A stretch of DNA of 64,000 bases from an uncultured Kordia sp. (GCF_947489565.1 NZ_CANLEA010000008.1:186001-250000), one strand, 5' to 3'. Shown: positions 10,758-19,325, counted from the stretch's first letter. A program made the numbers and translations. Notes: generated by a model from the letters alone, not told the origin.

Positions 10758-10856
10758 AACGCTCTTCAACCTAAATAACCAACTTGTCAGAAATTATCCA
10801 AAATCCAAAACACATAGAAATACGGGTTGCTAAATACAAAAGGTTCTATTACTTTT

Positions 10857-11855
10857 ATGCAAAACCAAAGAAGCATGTTACGCAATACCATCAAAGAACT
10901 CTCAACAACCATTCTCAACAATCAATCAGATTTTGATACCATAAAAAATACGATTGACGAAATTCACACACATTACTTAGAAACGACTAACATTCGTGAC
11001 TTAGGAGATGGTATGCAACATATGGCAGCTGTACCAACAGCAAGCGGAATGGCATTATCGCTCAATCACGCAGCAGCATGCTTATTAGACTATCGCAGGA
11101 CGGCAAAATTCTTAGACGGAATGGTAACGCTCATTCGCGAAAAACAACAACAACATCCAAACGAAACAATCAATATTTTCTATGCAGGTTGTGGCCCGTA
11201 CGCACCTTTTATAACTTTAGTAGCGCCATTATTTAAAGCGTCGGAAGTACAATTTTCCATATTAGAAATCAATGCATCTTCTATCAAAATGGCAGAAGAA
11301 TTGATCAATGCATTAGAACTCACAGAATATGTAACAGCATATCACAATGCCGATGCAGTAACCTTTCAAATTCCAGATGCTAAAAAATACCATATTCTCT
11401 TCAGTGAAACGCTCGATGCTTTACTGTACAGAGAATCCTATGTGCCAATTCTTTGGAATATGTTGCCACAAATCTCAGACAACTGTGCAGTCATTCCAAA
11501 CAATGTCATCGTACAAGCGAGTTTAACATATCCTCAAAAAGAAGGCGAAGACACGCGAAAAGAAAAAGAAGCAGCTGTGATTCTAGATGTACGCGAAGCA
11601 GTGAAAGTGAATGATGGTACTAAGTCGTTGCCACAATCTTTTGAGCCTATTACAATCAATCTTAGTGGAGACGAAAAATACCATACCATGATTGTCGATA
11701 CCAAAGTACACATACACAATGATATTTGGTTACACAGAAATGAATCGTCGCTCAGCATTCCACTCGAAATGGAAATCGTATATCCACTCGAAGCGCCAAA
11801 CGTAACCTTTTTCTATGAACTCAAACCTTCAGTTGAATTAAAATTACAGAACTAA
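10857..11855 (+). CDS. Probable SAM-dependent methyltransferase-like protein
   Basis: About 332 residues from the ATG at 10857; a TTG at 10827 would add ten residues but looks less likely. The central region has a Rossmann-like methyltransferase motif I (IFYAGCGPYAPFITL) followed after ~25 residues by an acidic strand end (FSILEIN) and a later FSETLDALLY segment, loosely like protein arginine methyltransferases. The C-terminal third is predicted mostly beta. No signal peptide is seen. The substrate is unknown. It sits directly downstream of a cysteine-rich GG-leader peptide, so a role in peptide modification is possible but unproven. The fold assignment is moderate and the exact activity is not recognised. 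Confidence 0.6.
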   Translation: MQNQRSMLRNTIKELSTTILNNQSDFDTIKNTIDEIHTHYLETTNIRDLGDGMQHMAAVPTASGMALSLNHAAACLLDYRRTAKFLDGMVTLIREKQQQHPNETINIFYAGCGPYAPFITLVAPLFKASEVQFSILEINASSIKMAEELINALELTEYVTAYHNADAVTFQIPDAKKYHILFSETLDALLYRESYVPILWNMLPQISDNCAVIPNNVIVQASLTYPQKEGEDTRKEKEAAVILDVREAVKVNDGTKSLPQSFEPITINLSGDEKYHTMIVDTKVHIHNDIWLHRNESSLSIPLEMEIVYPLEAPNVTFFYELKPSVELKLQN

Positions 11856-11865
11856 ACAAGAGGCA

Positions 11866-12036
11866 AGCGTCAGTTCGAGAACAACTACAATTTCTAAAGT
11901 TTAAAAGTTGATAGTTTAGAGAGTTTCTATGAACAAGCAATTCAATATTTAAAAATTTCAATTTCCCAAACGTCAGTTCGAGTGGCAAATCTGTGATTTG
12001 CTGTATCGAGAACAACTACAATTTCTATAGTTTATA
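11866..12036. repeat. Intergenic CGTCAGTTCGAG...TATCGAGAAC palindromic repeats
   Basis: Two related units. One, near 11868-11903, has GCGTCAGTTCGAGAACAAC and then a TACAATTTCTA-AGTTT tail. The second, 11969-12034, has CGTCAGTTCGAGTGGC, an internal AAATCTGTGATTT palindrome, TGTATCGAGAACAAC and the same tail. The motif recurs at 16551-16615 and 46595-46717. It behaves like a REP/MITE-type short palindromic repeat. Apart from these, 11856-12132 holds no gene that I can see. Confidence 0.65.
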
Positions 12037-12132
12037 ACAACTAAAACGTTATCGCTTAAAAATCACTGCAAAATATTTGCATCTTCTTCACGGAAGCCGT
12101 TTCTTTGTATCAAATAGTTCATATATATACTG

Positions 12133-12240
12133 TCGTTATCAAGAAAGGCTGAGGGAATAGACCCGATGAAGCCTTAGCAACCCTTTACACTTAAAGAAGG
12201 TGCTACGTTCTACTGCGCAATGCAGGTAGATAACCAAGAG
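12133..12240 (+). promoter_or_regulatory. SAM-I (S-box) riboswitch
   Basis: The core matches the SAM-I aptamer: the P1 5' strand GTTATCAAGA, then GGCTGAGGGAATAGACCCGA, TGAAGCC, GCAACC, AAGGTGCTACGTTCTAC, and a closing GATAAC at ~12229-12234. The riboswitch binds S-adenosylmethionine. It precedes two methionine synthase genes and metF, which fits feedback control of methionine synthesis. A second GATAAC at 12270-12275 could compete for the 5' P1 strand. Confidence 0.93.
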
Positions 12241-12269
12241 AAATTCACATCATTTCCTCATGCTTTTTT
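12238..12269 (+). terminator. Possible weak expression-platform terminator of the SAM riboswitch
   Basis: GAGAAAT and ATTTCCTC can pair with one bulged C across a 7-base loop, followed closely by a run of six T. The stem is weak, so the riboswitch could instead use another mechanism. Confidence 0.4.
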
Positions 12270-12278
12270 GATAACAAT

Positions 12279-12360
12279 AATTTGGGCGTTACCCTAAAGG
12301 GTCAGGCTATTCGCTGTATCTTTTTTTGTAAAAAAGGATGCCGCTACTATCCTTAACGTA
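12279..12360 (+). repeat. GGGCGTT...GGATGCCGCT intergenic repeat, compact copy
   Basis: It starts TTTGGGCGTTACCCTAAAGG and passes through GTCAGGCTATTCGCTGTATC. A T-run/A-run pair (TTTTTTTGTAAAAAA) follows, and it ends GGATGCCGCTACTATCC-TTAACG. An inverted copy at 16520-16671 and a direct copy at ~26801-26935 share both ends, each with a different insert in the middle. The rest of 12361-12610 contains short common motifs (CGAGCGTAGTCGAGATG, GAGCGAAGCCGAAGCG) but no gene. Confidence 0.7.
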
Positions 12361-12560
12361 GGATCATAGGTCGCTAAATAAACTCAAAACACCATCTCTA
12401 AAATAAGGAGAAGGTTGCTGAGCAAAGTTGAAGTGCATCCTTAACGCCAAATGTCACATCGAGCGTAGTCGAGATGCATCTGTATGTATTAAAAAAATAA
12501 AAAACAAAGCCCGCTGAGCGAAGCCGAAGCGACTTTGAAACGAAAAAGAAATATTCATAC

Positions 12561-12586
12561 TGTCATTCCTGCGCAGGCAGGAATCC
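12561..12586. repeat. GTCATTCCTGCGCAGGCAGGAAT palindrome
   Basis: ATTCCTGC-GCAG-GCAGGAAT is a perfect short hairpin just before the first methionine synthase gene. Related copies lie at 26854-26879 and 41454-41501. Confidence 0.7.
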
Positions 12587-12610
12587 AGAAGAAAAGAAAG
12601 AAGGAAACAA

Positions 12611-13612
12611 ATGAAAAACATCTGGAACGAAATAGAAAAACGAATCCTTGTCTTAGATGGCGCTATGGGAACCATGTTGCAAGCCTATAAATTCACCGAA
12701 GAAGATTTTCGCGGCGAACGCTTTAAAGACTTTAAAGTACCATTACAAGGAAACAACGATTTACTATCCATCACACAACCGCACGCCATCAAAGAAGTAC
12801 ATGCAAAATACTTCGCTGCTGGTGCCGATATTGTGGAAACCAATACATTCTCTGGGACAACCATTGCTATGGCCGATTATGAAATGGAACACCTAGTTTA
12901 CGAACTCAACTACGAATCTGCAAAAATAGCCAAAGAAGTAGCAGACGAGTTTACCGAAAAAGAACCACACAAACCACGTTTTGTCGCAGGTTCTATAGGA
13001 CCAACCAACAGAACGGCTAGTATGTCGCCAGATGTAAACGATCCAGGATATCGTGCTGTTACTTTTGACGAATTACGAATTGCCTACAAACTACAAGTGG
13101 AAGCTTTAATAGATGGAGGAGTTGATGTATTACTCGTAGAAACAGTTTTCGATACGCTCAACGCCAAAGCAGCGCTATTTGCTATTGAAGAAGTAAAGGC
13201 AGAAAGAGATATAAATGTCCCAATCATGTTAAGTGGAACCATTACAGATGCCAGCGGACGTACACTATCTGGACAAACAGCGGAAGCATTCTTAATCTCA
13301 GTATCACACATTCCATTACTCTCAGTAGGATTCAATTGCGCACTAGGTGCCAACCTATTACAACCGCACTTAGAAGCCATTGCAAACAAAACAGATTTTG
13401 CGGTTTCAGCACATCCAAATGCAGGATTGCCAAATGCTTTTGGAGAATATGACGAATCACCATCAGAAATGGCCGCGCAAATAGAAGAATATCTAAAAAA
13501 GAATCTCATCAACATCATTGGAGGTTGCTGCGGAACAACACCAGGACACATAAGTGCAATTGCAGAAGTAGCTGCAAAATACAAACCTCGTAATGTTGTT
13601 GTTAGTTGCTAG
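12611..13612 (+). CDS. metH: Methionine synthase, homocysteine-binding subunit (split MetH, N-terminal part)
   Basis: A 333-residue homocysteine S-methyltransferase domain. The N-terminal [10 protein letters not shown] and the zinc-binding cysteines in GFNC (C243) and GGCCGT (C306, C307) are all present. In E. coli this is the first module of a single ~1230-residue MetH; here it is a separate protein, and the folate, cobalamin and reactivation modules are encoded by the next gene. The two proteins would act together to transfer a methyl group from methyltetrahydrofolate via cobalamin to homocysteine, in the cytoplasm. The gene is downstream of a SAM riboswitch (end to start ~370 bases, filled with repeats). 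The two-gene arrangement is common in Flavobacteriia. Confidence 0.93.
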   Translation: MKNIWNEIEKRILVLDGAMGTMLQAYKFTEEDFRGERFKDFKVPLQGNNDLLSITQPHAIKEVHAKYFAAGADIVETNTFSGTTIAMADYEMEHLVYELNYESAKIAKEVADEFTEKEPHKPRFVAGSIGPTNRTASMSPDVNDPGYRAVTFDELRIAYKLQVEALIDGGVDVLLVETVFDTLNAKAALFAIEEVKAERDINVPIMLSGTITDASGRTLSGQTAEAFLISVSHIPLLSVGFNCALGANLLQPHLEAIANKTDFAVSAHPNAGLPNAFGEYDESPSEMAAQIEEYLKKNLINIIGGCCGTTPGHISAIAEVAAKYKPRNVVVSC

Positions 13613-13804
13613 TTGATTGTTATTAGTTCTTTGTTGTTAGAAAATCAATCAAAATCAATCAAAATCAACAAATCAACAAATCAACAAATTAACAAAAAGA
13701 CAAATTGACGAATCAACAGATCAACAAAAAAGACAAATCAACAAACAACAAAAAGAGCCTAGCGACAAACCGATAACCAACAATAAGGAACAAAGAAAAA
13801 GAAG
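13613..13804. repeat. Low-complexity AATCAACAA spacer between the two metH genes
   Basis: About 190 bases made mostly of variants of AAATCAACA and GACAAATTGACGAATC. Similar strings occur at 16705-16760, 22240-22310 and 27010-27090. The array is imperfect, not a clean tandem repeat, and has no coding potential of its own. Confidence 0.6.
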
Positions 13805-16519
13805 ATGCAAGATAAAGACCCAACACCTAATACCCAACACCAAAAACCTAAGACCCAAACCAAGTTCATGCGACTTTCAGGTTTAGAACCTTTAGTTTTA
13901 AACGAAAACAGCAACTTTGTCAATGTTGGAGAACGAACGAATGTAGCAGGTTCGCGTAAATTTTTGCGACTCGTCAAAGAAGAGAAATTTGATGAAGCGT
14001 TGGCCATTGCCAGACATCAAGTGGATGGTGGTGCGCAAATCATCGATATCAATATGGACGATGGTTTGATTGATGGAAAAGAAGCGATGGTAAAATTTTT
14101 AAATCTCATTGCAGCCGAACCAGATATTTGCCGTGTGCCCATTATGATCGACAGTTCCAAATGGGATATCATTGAAGCAGGATTGCAAGTGGTGCAAGGA
14201 AAATGTGTGGTAAACTCTATCTCGCTAAAAGAAGGCGAAGAAAAATTTATCTGGGAAGCTACACAAATCAAACGCTATGGTGCTGCCGTAATTGTGATGG
14301 CATTCGATGAAGTTGGACAAGCCGATAACTATGAACGTCGATTAGAAATTGTGGCACGTTCCTATGATGTATTGGTCAATAAAGTTGGATTTGCAGAAGA
14401 AGACATCATCTTCGATTTAAATATATTTCCAGTGGCAACAGGAATGGAAGAACACCGTAAAAATGCCATCGATTTTATAGAAGCTACACGTTGGACACGC
14501 GAAACCTATCCTAACGTCAGTGTAAGTGGTGGTGTCAGTAACGTATCGTTTTCATTTAGAGGAAACAATGTTGTACGTGAAGCCATGCACTCTGTGTTTT
14601 TATATCATGCCATTCAAGCTGGAATGAACATGGGAATTGTAAATCCGACGATGTTAGAAGTCTATGACGACATTCCAAAAAACCTATTAGAACATGTAGA
14701 AGATGTAATTCTCGATAGAAGAGACGATGCTACAGAACGTTTATTAGACTTGGCGGAAACCTTCAAAGGAATTAAAAAAGCAGACACCGAAACAGTTCAA
14801 GAATGGCGTAGTTACGAATTACAAGACCGTATCACACATTCGCTTGTAAAAGGAATTGATAAATATATTGTTGAAGATGTAGAAGAAGCACGCCAACAAG
14901 CAGAAAAACCAATTGAAGTCATAGAAGGAAACCTCATGATCGGAATGAATGTCGTAGGAGATTTATTTGGTTCAGGGAAAATGTTCTTGCCGCAAGTGGT
15001 AAAATCGGCACGTGTAATGAAAAAAGCAGTGGCGTATTTAAATCCGTTCATAGAAGCTGAAAAAGGCGAACAACAACAAGCCATCGGAAAAGTGTTAATG
15101 GCAACCGTAAAAGGCGATGTGCACGATATTGGAAAAAATATTGTAAGTGTCGTATTGGGTTGTAACAACTACGAAATTGTAGATTTAGGAGTCATGGTGC
15201 CGCCAGAAAAAATCATAGAAACAGCCAAAGCAGAAAATGTAGATGTCATAGGTTTGTCAGGTTTAATTACACCTTCACTTGATGAAATGGTATACTTAGC
15301 CAAAGAAATGGAACGCCAAAACTTCAATATTCCTTTATTGATTGGTGGCGCAACAACTTCCAAAGCACATACCGCTGTAAAAATTGATCCAGAATATAAA
15401 AATGCGGTGGTGCATGTAAACGATGCATCAAGAGCAGTAACGGTAGTTGGTGATTTGCTAAACAAGAAAAAATCGAAAGACTATCGCGATAAGTTAAAAC
15501 GAGATTACGACGAATTCCGTGAAAAGTTCTTAAAGCGTAAAAAGAAAAAATCATACATCTCTTTAGATGCTGCCAGAGCAAAAAAATATAAAATTAATTG
15601 GGAAACAAGTACTATTGTCAAGCCCAAAGAGTTGGGAATTCAAAAGTTAACGCAGCTCAGTTTAAAAGAATTAGTTCCGTATATTGATTGGAGTCCGTTT
15701 TTCCGTTCGTGGGATTTGCACGGACGTTTTCCAGACATTCTTACGGATGATATTGTAGGCGAGCAAGCCACGCAATTATATTCGGATGCCAAAAAAATGA
15801 TAGAGGAAATCATTGCGAAACAGTCGCTAAAAGCCAAAGGGATTTTTGGATTGTTTGAAGCTAATACGATCAATGATGATGATATTTCAATTCAGAAAAA
15901 AGGAAAAGAAATAGGCGTTTTTAGAACGCTTCGCCAACAATTAGACAAACGTGCGGAAGTTCCAAACATTGCTTTGGCAGATTTTGTAGCGCCAAAAGAA
16001 AGTGGAAAGCAAGACTATATGGGCGCATTTTGTACGGCCATTTTTGGAGCAGACGAATTGGCAAACAGTTACAAAGAACAGCAAGATGATTACAACGCGA
16101 TTATGGCACAAGCAATTGCCGATCGTTTTGCGGAAGCATTTGCAGAATATTTACACAAGCAAGTACGTACGAAACATTGGGGATATGGTGCTAATGAAGA
16201 TTTGACTAATGAAGAACTCATCAAAGAAACCTATAAAGGAATTCGTCCAGCGCCAGGATATCCAGCATGCCCAGATCATTTGGAAAAAGAAACCATTTGG
16301 GAATTACTAGATGTCGAAAAAGTGATTGGAGTTTCATTAACGGAAAGTCTAGCCATGTGGCCAGCTGCCGCAGTTTCAGGATATTATTTTGGGAATGAAG
16401 AAGCCAAGTATTTTGGACTTGGAAAAATAACGCAGGATCAAGTGGAAGATTTTGCAAAAAGAAAAGGAATTACGATAGAAAAAGCCCAAAAATGGTTGCA
16501 TCCTGCGTTGGCAGATTAG
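13805..16519 (+). CDS. metH: Methionine synthase, folate/cobalamin/reactivation subunit (split MetH, C-terminal part)
   Basis: A 904-residue protein carrying the remaining MetH modules in order. These are the pterin-binding domain (~25-290, with [14 protein letters not shown] and [12 protein letters not shown]-like residues), the cobalamin cap (~330-425), the cobalamin-binding domain with the DVHDIGKNI signature (axial-ligand histidine H440), GGATTSKAH, and the SAM-dependent reactivation domain (~600-900, with [14 protein letters not shown]). The start is uncertain. The first ~20 residues (Gln/Thr/Pro/Lys-rich) come from the low-complexity spacer, and ATG 13868 (MRLSGLEPL) is an alternative. 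I keep 13805 because homologs usually have a few residues before LSGLEPL. It works with the preceding gene. Confidence 0.93.
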   Translation: MQDKDPTPNTQHQKPKTQTKFMRLSGLEPLVLNENSNFVNVGERTNVAGSRKFLRLVKEEKFDEALAIARHQVDGGAQIIDINMDDGLIDGKEAMVKFLNLIAAEPDICRVPIMIDSSKWDIIEAGLQVVQGKCVVNSISLKEGEEKFIWEATQIKRYGAAVIVMAFDEVGQADNYERRLEIVARSYDVLVNKVGFAEEDIIFDLNIFPVATGMEEHRKNAIDFIEATRWTRETYPNVSVSGGVSNVSFSFRGNNVVREAMHSVFLYHAIQAGMNMGIVNPTMLEVYDDIPKNLLEHVEDVILDRRDDATERLLDLAETFKGIKKADTETVQEWRSYELQDRITHSLVKGIDKYIVEDVEEARQQAEKPIEVIEGNLMIGMNVVGDLFGSGKMFLPQVVKSARVMKKAVAYLNPFIEAEKGEQQQAIGKVLMATVKGDVHDIGKNIVSVVLGCNNYEIVDLGVMVPPEKIIETAKAENVDVIGLSGLITPSLDEMVYLAKEMERQNFNIPLLIGGATTSKAHTAVKIDPEYKNAVVHVNDASRAVTVVGDLLNKKKSKDYRDKLKRDYDEFREKFLKRKKKKSYISLDAARAKKYKINWETSTIVKPKELGIQKLTQLSLKELVPYIDWSPFFRSWDLHGRFPDILTDDIVGEQATQLYSDAKKMIEEIIAKQSLKAKGIFGLFEANTINDDDISIQKKGKEIGVFRTLRQQLDKRAEVPNIALADFVAPKESGKQDYMGAFCTAIFGADELANSYKEQQDDYNAIMAQAIADRFAEAFAEYLHKQVRTKHWGYGANEDLTNEELIKETYKGIRPAPGYPACPDHLEKETIWELLDVEKVIGVSLTESLAMWPAAAVSGYYFGNEEAKYFGLGKITQDQVEDFAKRKGITIEKAQKWLHPALAD

Positions 16520-16671
16520 CCCGCGTTAGTGATAGCAGTGGCATCCTTTTACCGTCAGTTCGAGTGAATTTGTGTATTGAGCTTTGGCGAAATCACAAAT
16601 TTGTATCGAGAACAAGGTAAAAGATACAACGGATAGCACGACCGAAGTAACACGAAGGGAACACCCAAAAC
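16520..16671 (-). repeat. Inverted GGGCGTT...GGATGCC repeat with a nested CGTCAGTTCGAG palindrome
   Basis: Read on the minus strand it starts GTTTTGGGTGTTCCC, continues GGTCGTGCTATCCGTTGTATC and ends AAAAGGATGCCACTGCTATC, ACTAACGCGGG. These are the same two ends as the repeat at 12279-12360. Inserted between the T-rich and A-rich centre is a full copy of the other repeat family (CGTCAGTTCGAGTG...TGTATCGAGAAC, 16551-16615). It directly abuts the metH stop codon. The remainder to 16817 is low-complexity A-rich sequence without a gene. Confidence 0.65.
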
Positions 16672-16817
16672 GAATAGGAAATGAAGTTAAAAGTCAAGAG
16701 CAAAAAACAAATTGACAAATAACAAATCAACAGATAAAACATAGAAAAAGAAAAATACAAGAGCCGAGTAAGCAAGTCTCAATACTAACTACTCAAAACT
16801 CAATACTATAAAAAAGC

Positions 16818-17774
16818 ATGAAAGTAACAGAACATATAGCAAAATCGGAAGGGAAAACATTGTTCTCTTTTGAAATTTTACCACCGTTAAAAGGACAGCA
16901 TATCAATTCAATATTTGATAATATAGATCCATTAATGGAATACAAACCACCATTTATTGACGTAACCTATCACCGAGAAGAATATACGTTTAAAGAATTG
17001 GGGAACGGATTGCTTAAGAAACAAGTCGTAAAAAAACGTCCTGGAACTGTGGGAATTTGTGCTGCAATTCAGAACAAATATCAAGTAGATGCCATTCCGC
17101 ATATTTTATGTGGCGGATTTACGAAAGAAGACACAGAAAACTTCTTAATTGATATGGATTTTCTGGGAATTGATAATGTAGTGGCTTTGCGTGGAGATGC
17201 CGTAAAAAGCGAAACGTATTTTAGAGCAGAACCCGAAGGGCATCGCTATGCGTCCGAATTGGTAAGTCAGATACAAGACCTAAACAACGGAAAATATTTG
17301 GATGAAGAATTGTTGAACTCTTCAAAAACAGATTTCTGTATTGGTGTCGCTGGTTATCCCGAAAAACACATGGAAGCGCCAAGTTTGGACTCGGACATCC
17401 ATTTCTTAAAAAAGAAAATAAAAGCAGGAGCAGGATATATTGTGACGCAAATGTTTTTTGACAATCAGAAGTATTTTGAATTCGTTGAAAAATGCAGAAA
17501 AGAAGGCATTACTGTACCAATCATTCCAGGATTAAAACCCATAGCAACCAAAAAACAATTGAACTTAATTCCGCATCGTTTCAAAGTAGATTTACCGGAC
17601 GATTTAATTATGGAAGTGGTTCGTTGTAAAGACAACAAAGCGGTGCGTAAAGTAGGAATTGAATGGTGTACGCAGCAAAGTAAAGAATTGGTTGCTGCTG
17701 GCGTGCCAATTTTACACTACTATTCTATGGGAAGATCTAGCAATATTGAAGCAATTGCAAAAGAGGTATTTTAA
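16818..17774 (+). CDS. metF: 5,10-methylenetetrahydrofolate reductase
   Basis: A 318-residue MetF-family flavoprotein that reduces 5,10-methylene-THF to 5-methyl-THF, the methyl donor for MetH. The N-terminal FSFEILPPLKG carries the conserved catalytic glutamate. DVTYHRE, VVALRGD, HPE-like GYPEKHMEAP and VTQMFFDNQKYFEF follow in the order expected for the TIM barrel. The length is typical. It is the third gene of the methionine group beginning at the SAM riboswitch; a repeat-filled 298-base gap separates it from metH, so it may also have its own promoter. A hairpin terminator follows the stop immediately. Confidence 0.96.
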   Translation: MKVTEHIAKSEGKTLFSFEILPPLKGQHINSIFDNIDPLMEYKPPFIDVTYHREEYTFKELGNGLLKKQVVKKRPGTVGICAAIQNKYQVDAIPHILCGGFTKEDTENFLIDMDFLGIDNVVALRGDAVKSETYFRAEPEGHRYASELVSQIQDLNNGKYLDEELLNSSKTDFCIGVAGYPEKHMEAPSLDSDIHFLKKKIKAGAGYIVTQMFFDNQKYFEFVEKCRKEGITVPIIPGLKPIATKKQLNLIPHRFKVDLPDDLIMEVVRCKDNKAVRKVGIEWCTQQSKELVAAGVPILHYYSMGRSSNIEAIAKEVF

Positions 17775-17777
17775 ATG

Positions 17778-17810
17778 AAAGAGAGGAAAATTAATTCCTC
17801 TCTTTTTATT
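17778..17810. terminator. Bidirectional terminator between metF and the peptide array
   Basis: The stem AAAGAGAGGAA / TTCCTCTCTTT is followed by T on the plus strand and preceded by A, so it can serve metF (plus) and the convergent precursor peptide gene (minus). Confidence 0.85.
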
Positions 17811-17832
17811 TTGTAGTTATTTTTGTGATGAA

Positions 17833-18027
17833 TTATAGATTCCCTGAAGGATCAAATAATCCGCAATTCCAATTTCCATAACATCTAGTGACATCTATAG
17901 TAATACACAAGTCTCTAGATTCGCAAATGTATACTGAATCTCCAAATCCACCTTTGGCAGCTTTGATATTTAAAGTTGAAATAGATGCTTTTTTTAGTTT
18001 TAACTTTTTAATGGATCTTTTTTTCAT
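17833..18027 (-). CDS. Class I lanthipeptide-type precursor peptide
   Basis: 64 residues from the ATG at 18027 (an upstream ATG at 18063 gives an atypical extension). The leader MKKRSIKKLKLKKASISTLN fits the Bacteroidota pattern KxLxLxKxxIxxLN and ends at KGG. The core has four cysteines spaced Cx5Cx7Cx5C (CESRDLC, ITIDVTRC, YGNWNC) plus Thr/Ser residues that could form thioether rings. The spacing and the C-E-S/TID-T motif are shared with three other peptides in this array. No modification or export enzyme is encoded nearby, so the final structure is unknown. Confidence 0.82.
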   Translation of the reverse strand: MKKRSIKKLKLKKASISTLNIKAAKGGFGDSVYICESRDLCITIDVTRCYGNWNCGLFDPSGNL

Positions 18028-18080
18028 GATTTTGGTTTTATGATTAATTTTAAAAATATGCAAAAAGTAAAAAAAAGATA

Positions 18081-18123
18081 TTGGTTTTTACAATACTAAA
18101 AGTATGTGTTCTCTATAGTTAAC
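18081..18123 (-). promoter_or_regulatory. Conserved array element, copy a
   Basis: Plus-strand TTGGTTTTTACAATAC, then TAAAAGTATGTG and TATAGTTAAC. One of four ~42-base blocks with the consensus GGTTTTxCAxTACxxxAAGTAxGTGxxxGCTGTAxTTAAC, placed ~54 bases before the ATG of a precursor peptide. A -7-like TACTTTTTG lies between it and the gene, so it is probably an activator site or extended promoter. Confidence 0.6.
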
Positions 18124-18136
18124 GTATATGTCAAAG

Positions 18137-18166
18137 AAAAGAGAGGAATGTTAATTCCTCTCTTTT
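18137..18166 (-). terminator. Terminator of the two-gene unit (18165-18638)
   Basis: AAAAGAGAGGAAT / ATTCCTCTCTTTT is a perfect 13-bp stem with a 4-base loop, overlapping the end of the decayed precursor gene. Confidence 0.8.
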
Positions 18167-18381
18167 AATACATAATTGAATCGAAAATATCGCATTCTTC
18201 GGTTCTCGGATCAAACAAACCTTAGAGCAAACTCTATAATATCTAGTAACATCAATAGTTTGGCAAATATGATCAAATTCGCATATGTAAACTGAACTTT
18301 CATATTCACTCGGAAGCTATACATATAGATAGCTAAAGCGGATGATTTTTAATCTTAACTTAGTCATTATCTTTTTTTCAT
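18165..18381 (-). pseudogene. Decayed lanthipeptide-type precursor gene
   Basis: The minus strand starts ATG at 18381 (MKKR) but meets a stop at codon 5. In another frame TKLRLK recalls the leader, and further on SSVYICEFDHICQTIDVTR reproduces the core of the neighbour at 17833-18027 (DSVYICESRDLCITIDVTR). After another frame change, GLFDP and a stop near the terminator match that peptide's end. At least two frameshifts and an early stop make it a clear pseudogene, second in a unit with 18435-18638. Confidence 0.8.
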
Positions 18382-18434
18382 GGTTGTAATTTGTAAGTTA
18401 GATCGCTAGAAATTCAGCAAATTAAATGTTGCTT

Positions 18435-18638
18435 TTAAAAATTTTGATCTGTTGGGTACGGATAAATTTGGCAGTAATATTCACCTCTACATGCTGTATA
18501 ATCGATGGTTTCACAGAAATCCTGAGATTCGCATACAATTATTGAAAGCGTATTGTTTCCACCATGTAAAGCTTTTGCGTTTAATGTGGAAATTGAAGCT
18601 TTTTTCAACGATAACTTAGTAATTGACTTTTTCTTCAT
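18435..18638 (-). CDS. Class I lanthipeptide-type precursor peptide
   Basis: 67 residues. The leader MKKKSITKLSLKKASISTLN continues to LHGG. The core has CESQDFC, ETIDYTAC and RGEYYC (Cx5Cx7Cx5C), then a short Pro/Tyr-rich tail. It shares ETIDYTAC with the two peptides at 19134-19553. It is first in a unit with a decayed second gene (18165-18381). The maturation machinery is not in this window. Confidence 0.82.
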   Translation of the reverse strand: MKKKSITKLSLKKASISTLNAKALHGGNNTLSIIVCESQDFCETIDYTACRGEYYCQIYPYPTDQNF

Positions 18639-18689
18639 GATTTTGGTTTTGATGTGCCCGAAGGTAGAAAAAACGTCTTATAAATGACA

Positions 18690-18732
18690 TTGGTTTTCCA
18701 TTACTAGAAGTACGTGTTCGCTGTATTTAACA
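18690..18732 (-). promoter_or_regulatory. Conserved array element, copy b
   Basis: TTGGTTTTCCATTACTAGAA then GTACGTGTTCGCTGTATTTAAC, about 52 bases before the ATG at 18638. It has the same consensus as copies at 18081, 19019 and 19607. Confidence 0.6.
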
Positions 18733-18743
18733 TTTAGGCATAA

Positions 18744-18774
18744 AAAAAGAGGAATGCCTTAAATTCCTCTTTTT
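18744..18774 (-). terminator. Orphan terminator of a decayed peptide unit
   Basis: AAAAAGAGGAAT / ATTCCTCTTTTT. It is the same kind of hairpin as those ending the other units, but the DNA upstream on the minus strand (18775-19018) holds no intact peptide gene. Confidence 0.7.
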
Positions 18775-19018
18775 AACTAAACATAAAATCGATTATTTTA
18801 GAAATCAGTTTTATAAATTGCTGTAAAAGCAATGTATATCATGATATAGCGAATAGTCTATTTGGACTTTTCGGTGATTTTAAATCTTTTAAACTTAAAA
18901 CTGTATTAATTCGTAAGAATAGTGAAGCATATTGTAAAGCTCTGTATTCGCACTATGTATATTTTGTTCTGTACAATTTGGTTAATGTAAAACTACTAAA
19001 AAGCAGAAAGTTATCGTA
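18775..19018 (-). pseudogene. Probable eroded precursor-peptide unit
   Basis: About 245 bases lie between a conserved array element (19019-19056) and a matching terminator (18744-18774). That is the size of one peptide gene with its leader region. No intact reading frame with a KLxLxK leader or Cys-rich core remains. A fragment resembling the sequence just upstream of other starts (AATTTGGTTAATGT) sits near 18965. The call rests on position between flanking signals, not on residual coding sequence. Confidence 0.35.
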
Positions 19019-19056
19019 CGGGTTTTACAATACTTTAGTTACGTGATTGCTGTAAG
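19019..19056 (-). promoter_or_regulatory. Conserved array element, copy c (orphan)
   Basis: GGGTTTTACAATACTTTAGT then TACGTGATTGCTGTAAGTG. It matches the array element consensus apart from its outer TTAAC end. No intact gene follows. Confidence 0.5.
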
Positions 19057-19083
19057 TGCGAGTTTTTCAAGTGTGATATATAG

Positions 19084-19111
19084 AAAAAGGAACCTGTTAG
19101 AGTTCCTTTTT
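19084..19111 (-). terminator. Terminator of the two-peptide unit (19134-19553)
   Basis: AAAAAGGAAC / GTTCCTTTTT with an 8-base loop. Confidence 0.8.
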
Positions 19112-19133
19112 AGTTAAGTGTTTTTTGAGGAAA

Positions 19134-19325
19134 TTAGCGTTGTGGGTTATCATATATTTGACATATAAATTCTCCATTACATGCTGTATAATCGATGGTT
19201 TCGCAGAAATTTATAGAAAGACAAAATGCAGTATTTCCAATAGTTCCTCCTTTTGAAGCATTCGTATTTAAATTAGAAACGGCTGCTTTTTTTAGTTTTA
19301 ATTTTTGAATTGATCTTTTTTTCAT
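19134..19325 (-). CDS. Class I lanthipeptide-type precursor peptide
   Basis: 63 residues. The leader MKKRSIQKLKLKKAAVSNLN leads to SKGG. The core has CLSINFC, ETIDYTAC and NGEFIC (Cx5Cx7Cx5C) and a short tail. It is second in a pair, 33 bases downstream of 19359-19553 on the minus strand, so the two are almost certainly co-transcribed. The pair differ in leader and tail but share ETIDYTACNGEF. Confidence 0.82.
   Translation of the reverse strand: MKKRSIQKLKLKKAAVSNLNTNASKGGTIGNTAFCLSINFCETIDYTACNGEFICQIYDNPQR

Noticed and set aside
13084-13584. 166-codon opposite-strand frame in the methionine synthase gene
   Set aside because: Cysteine/serine-rich composition typical of antisense frames; the plus-strand gene has clear catalytic motifs.
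13613-13804. CRISPR array in the AATCAACAA spacer
   Set aside because: Units are short, irregular and lack unique spacers; no cas genes.
12611-16519. Frameshifted single metH
   Set aside because: The two parts end and start at domain boundaries, separated by a long spacer with stops; the two-gene form is usual in this group.
18744-19056. Non-coding RNA between the orphan terminator and array element
   Set aside because: The element/terminator flanks and the size fit an eroded peptide unit better; I see no conserved RNA fold.
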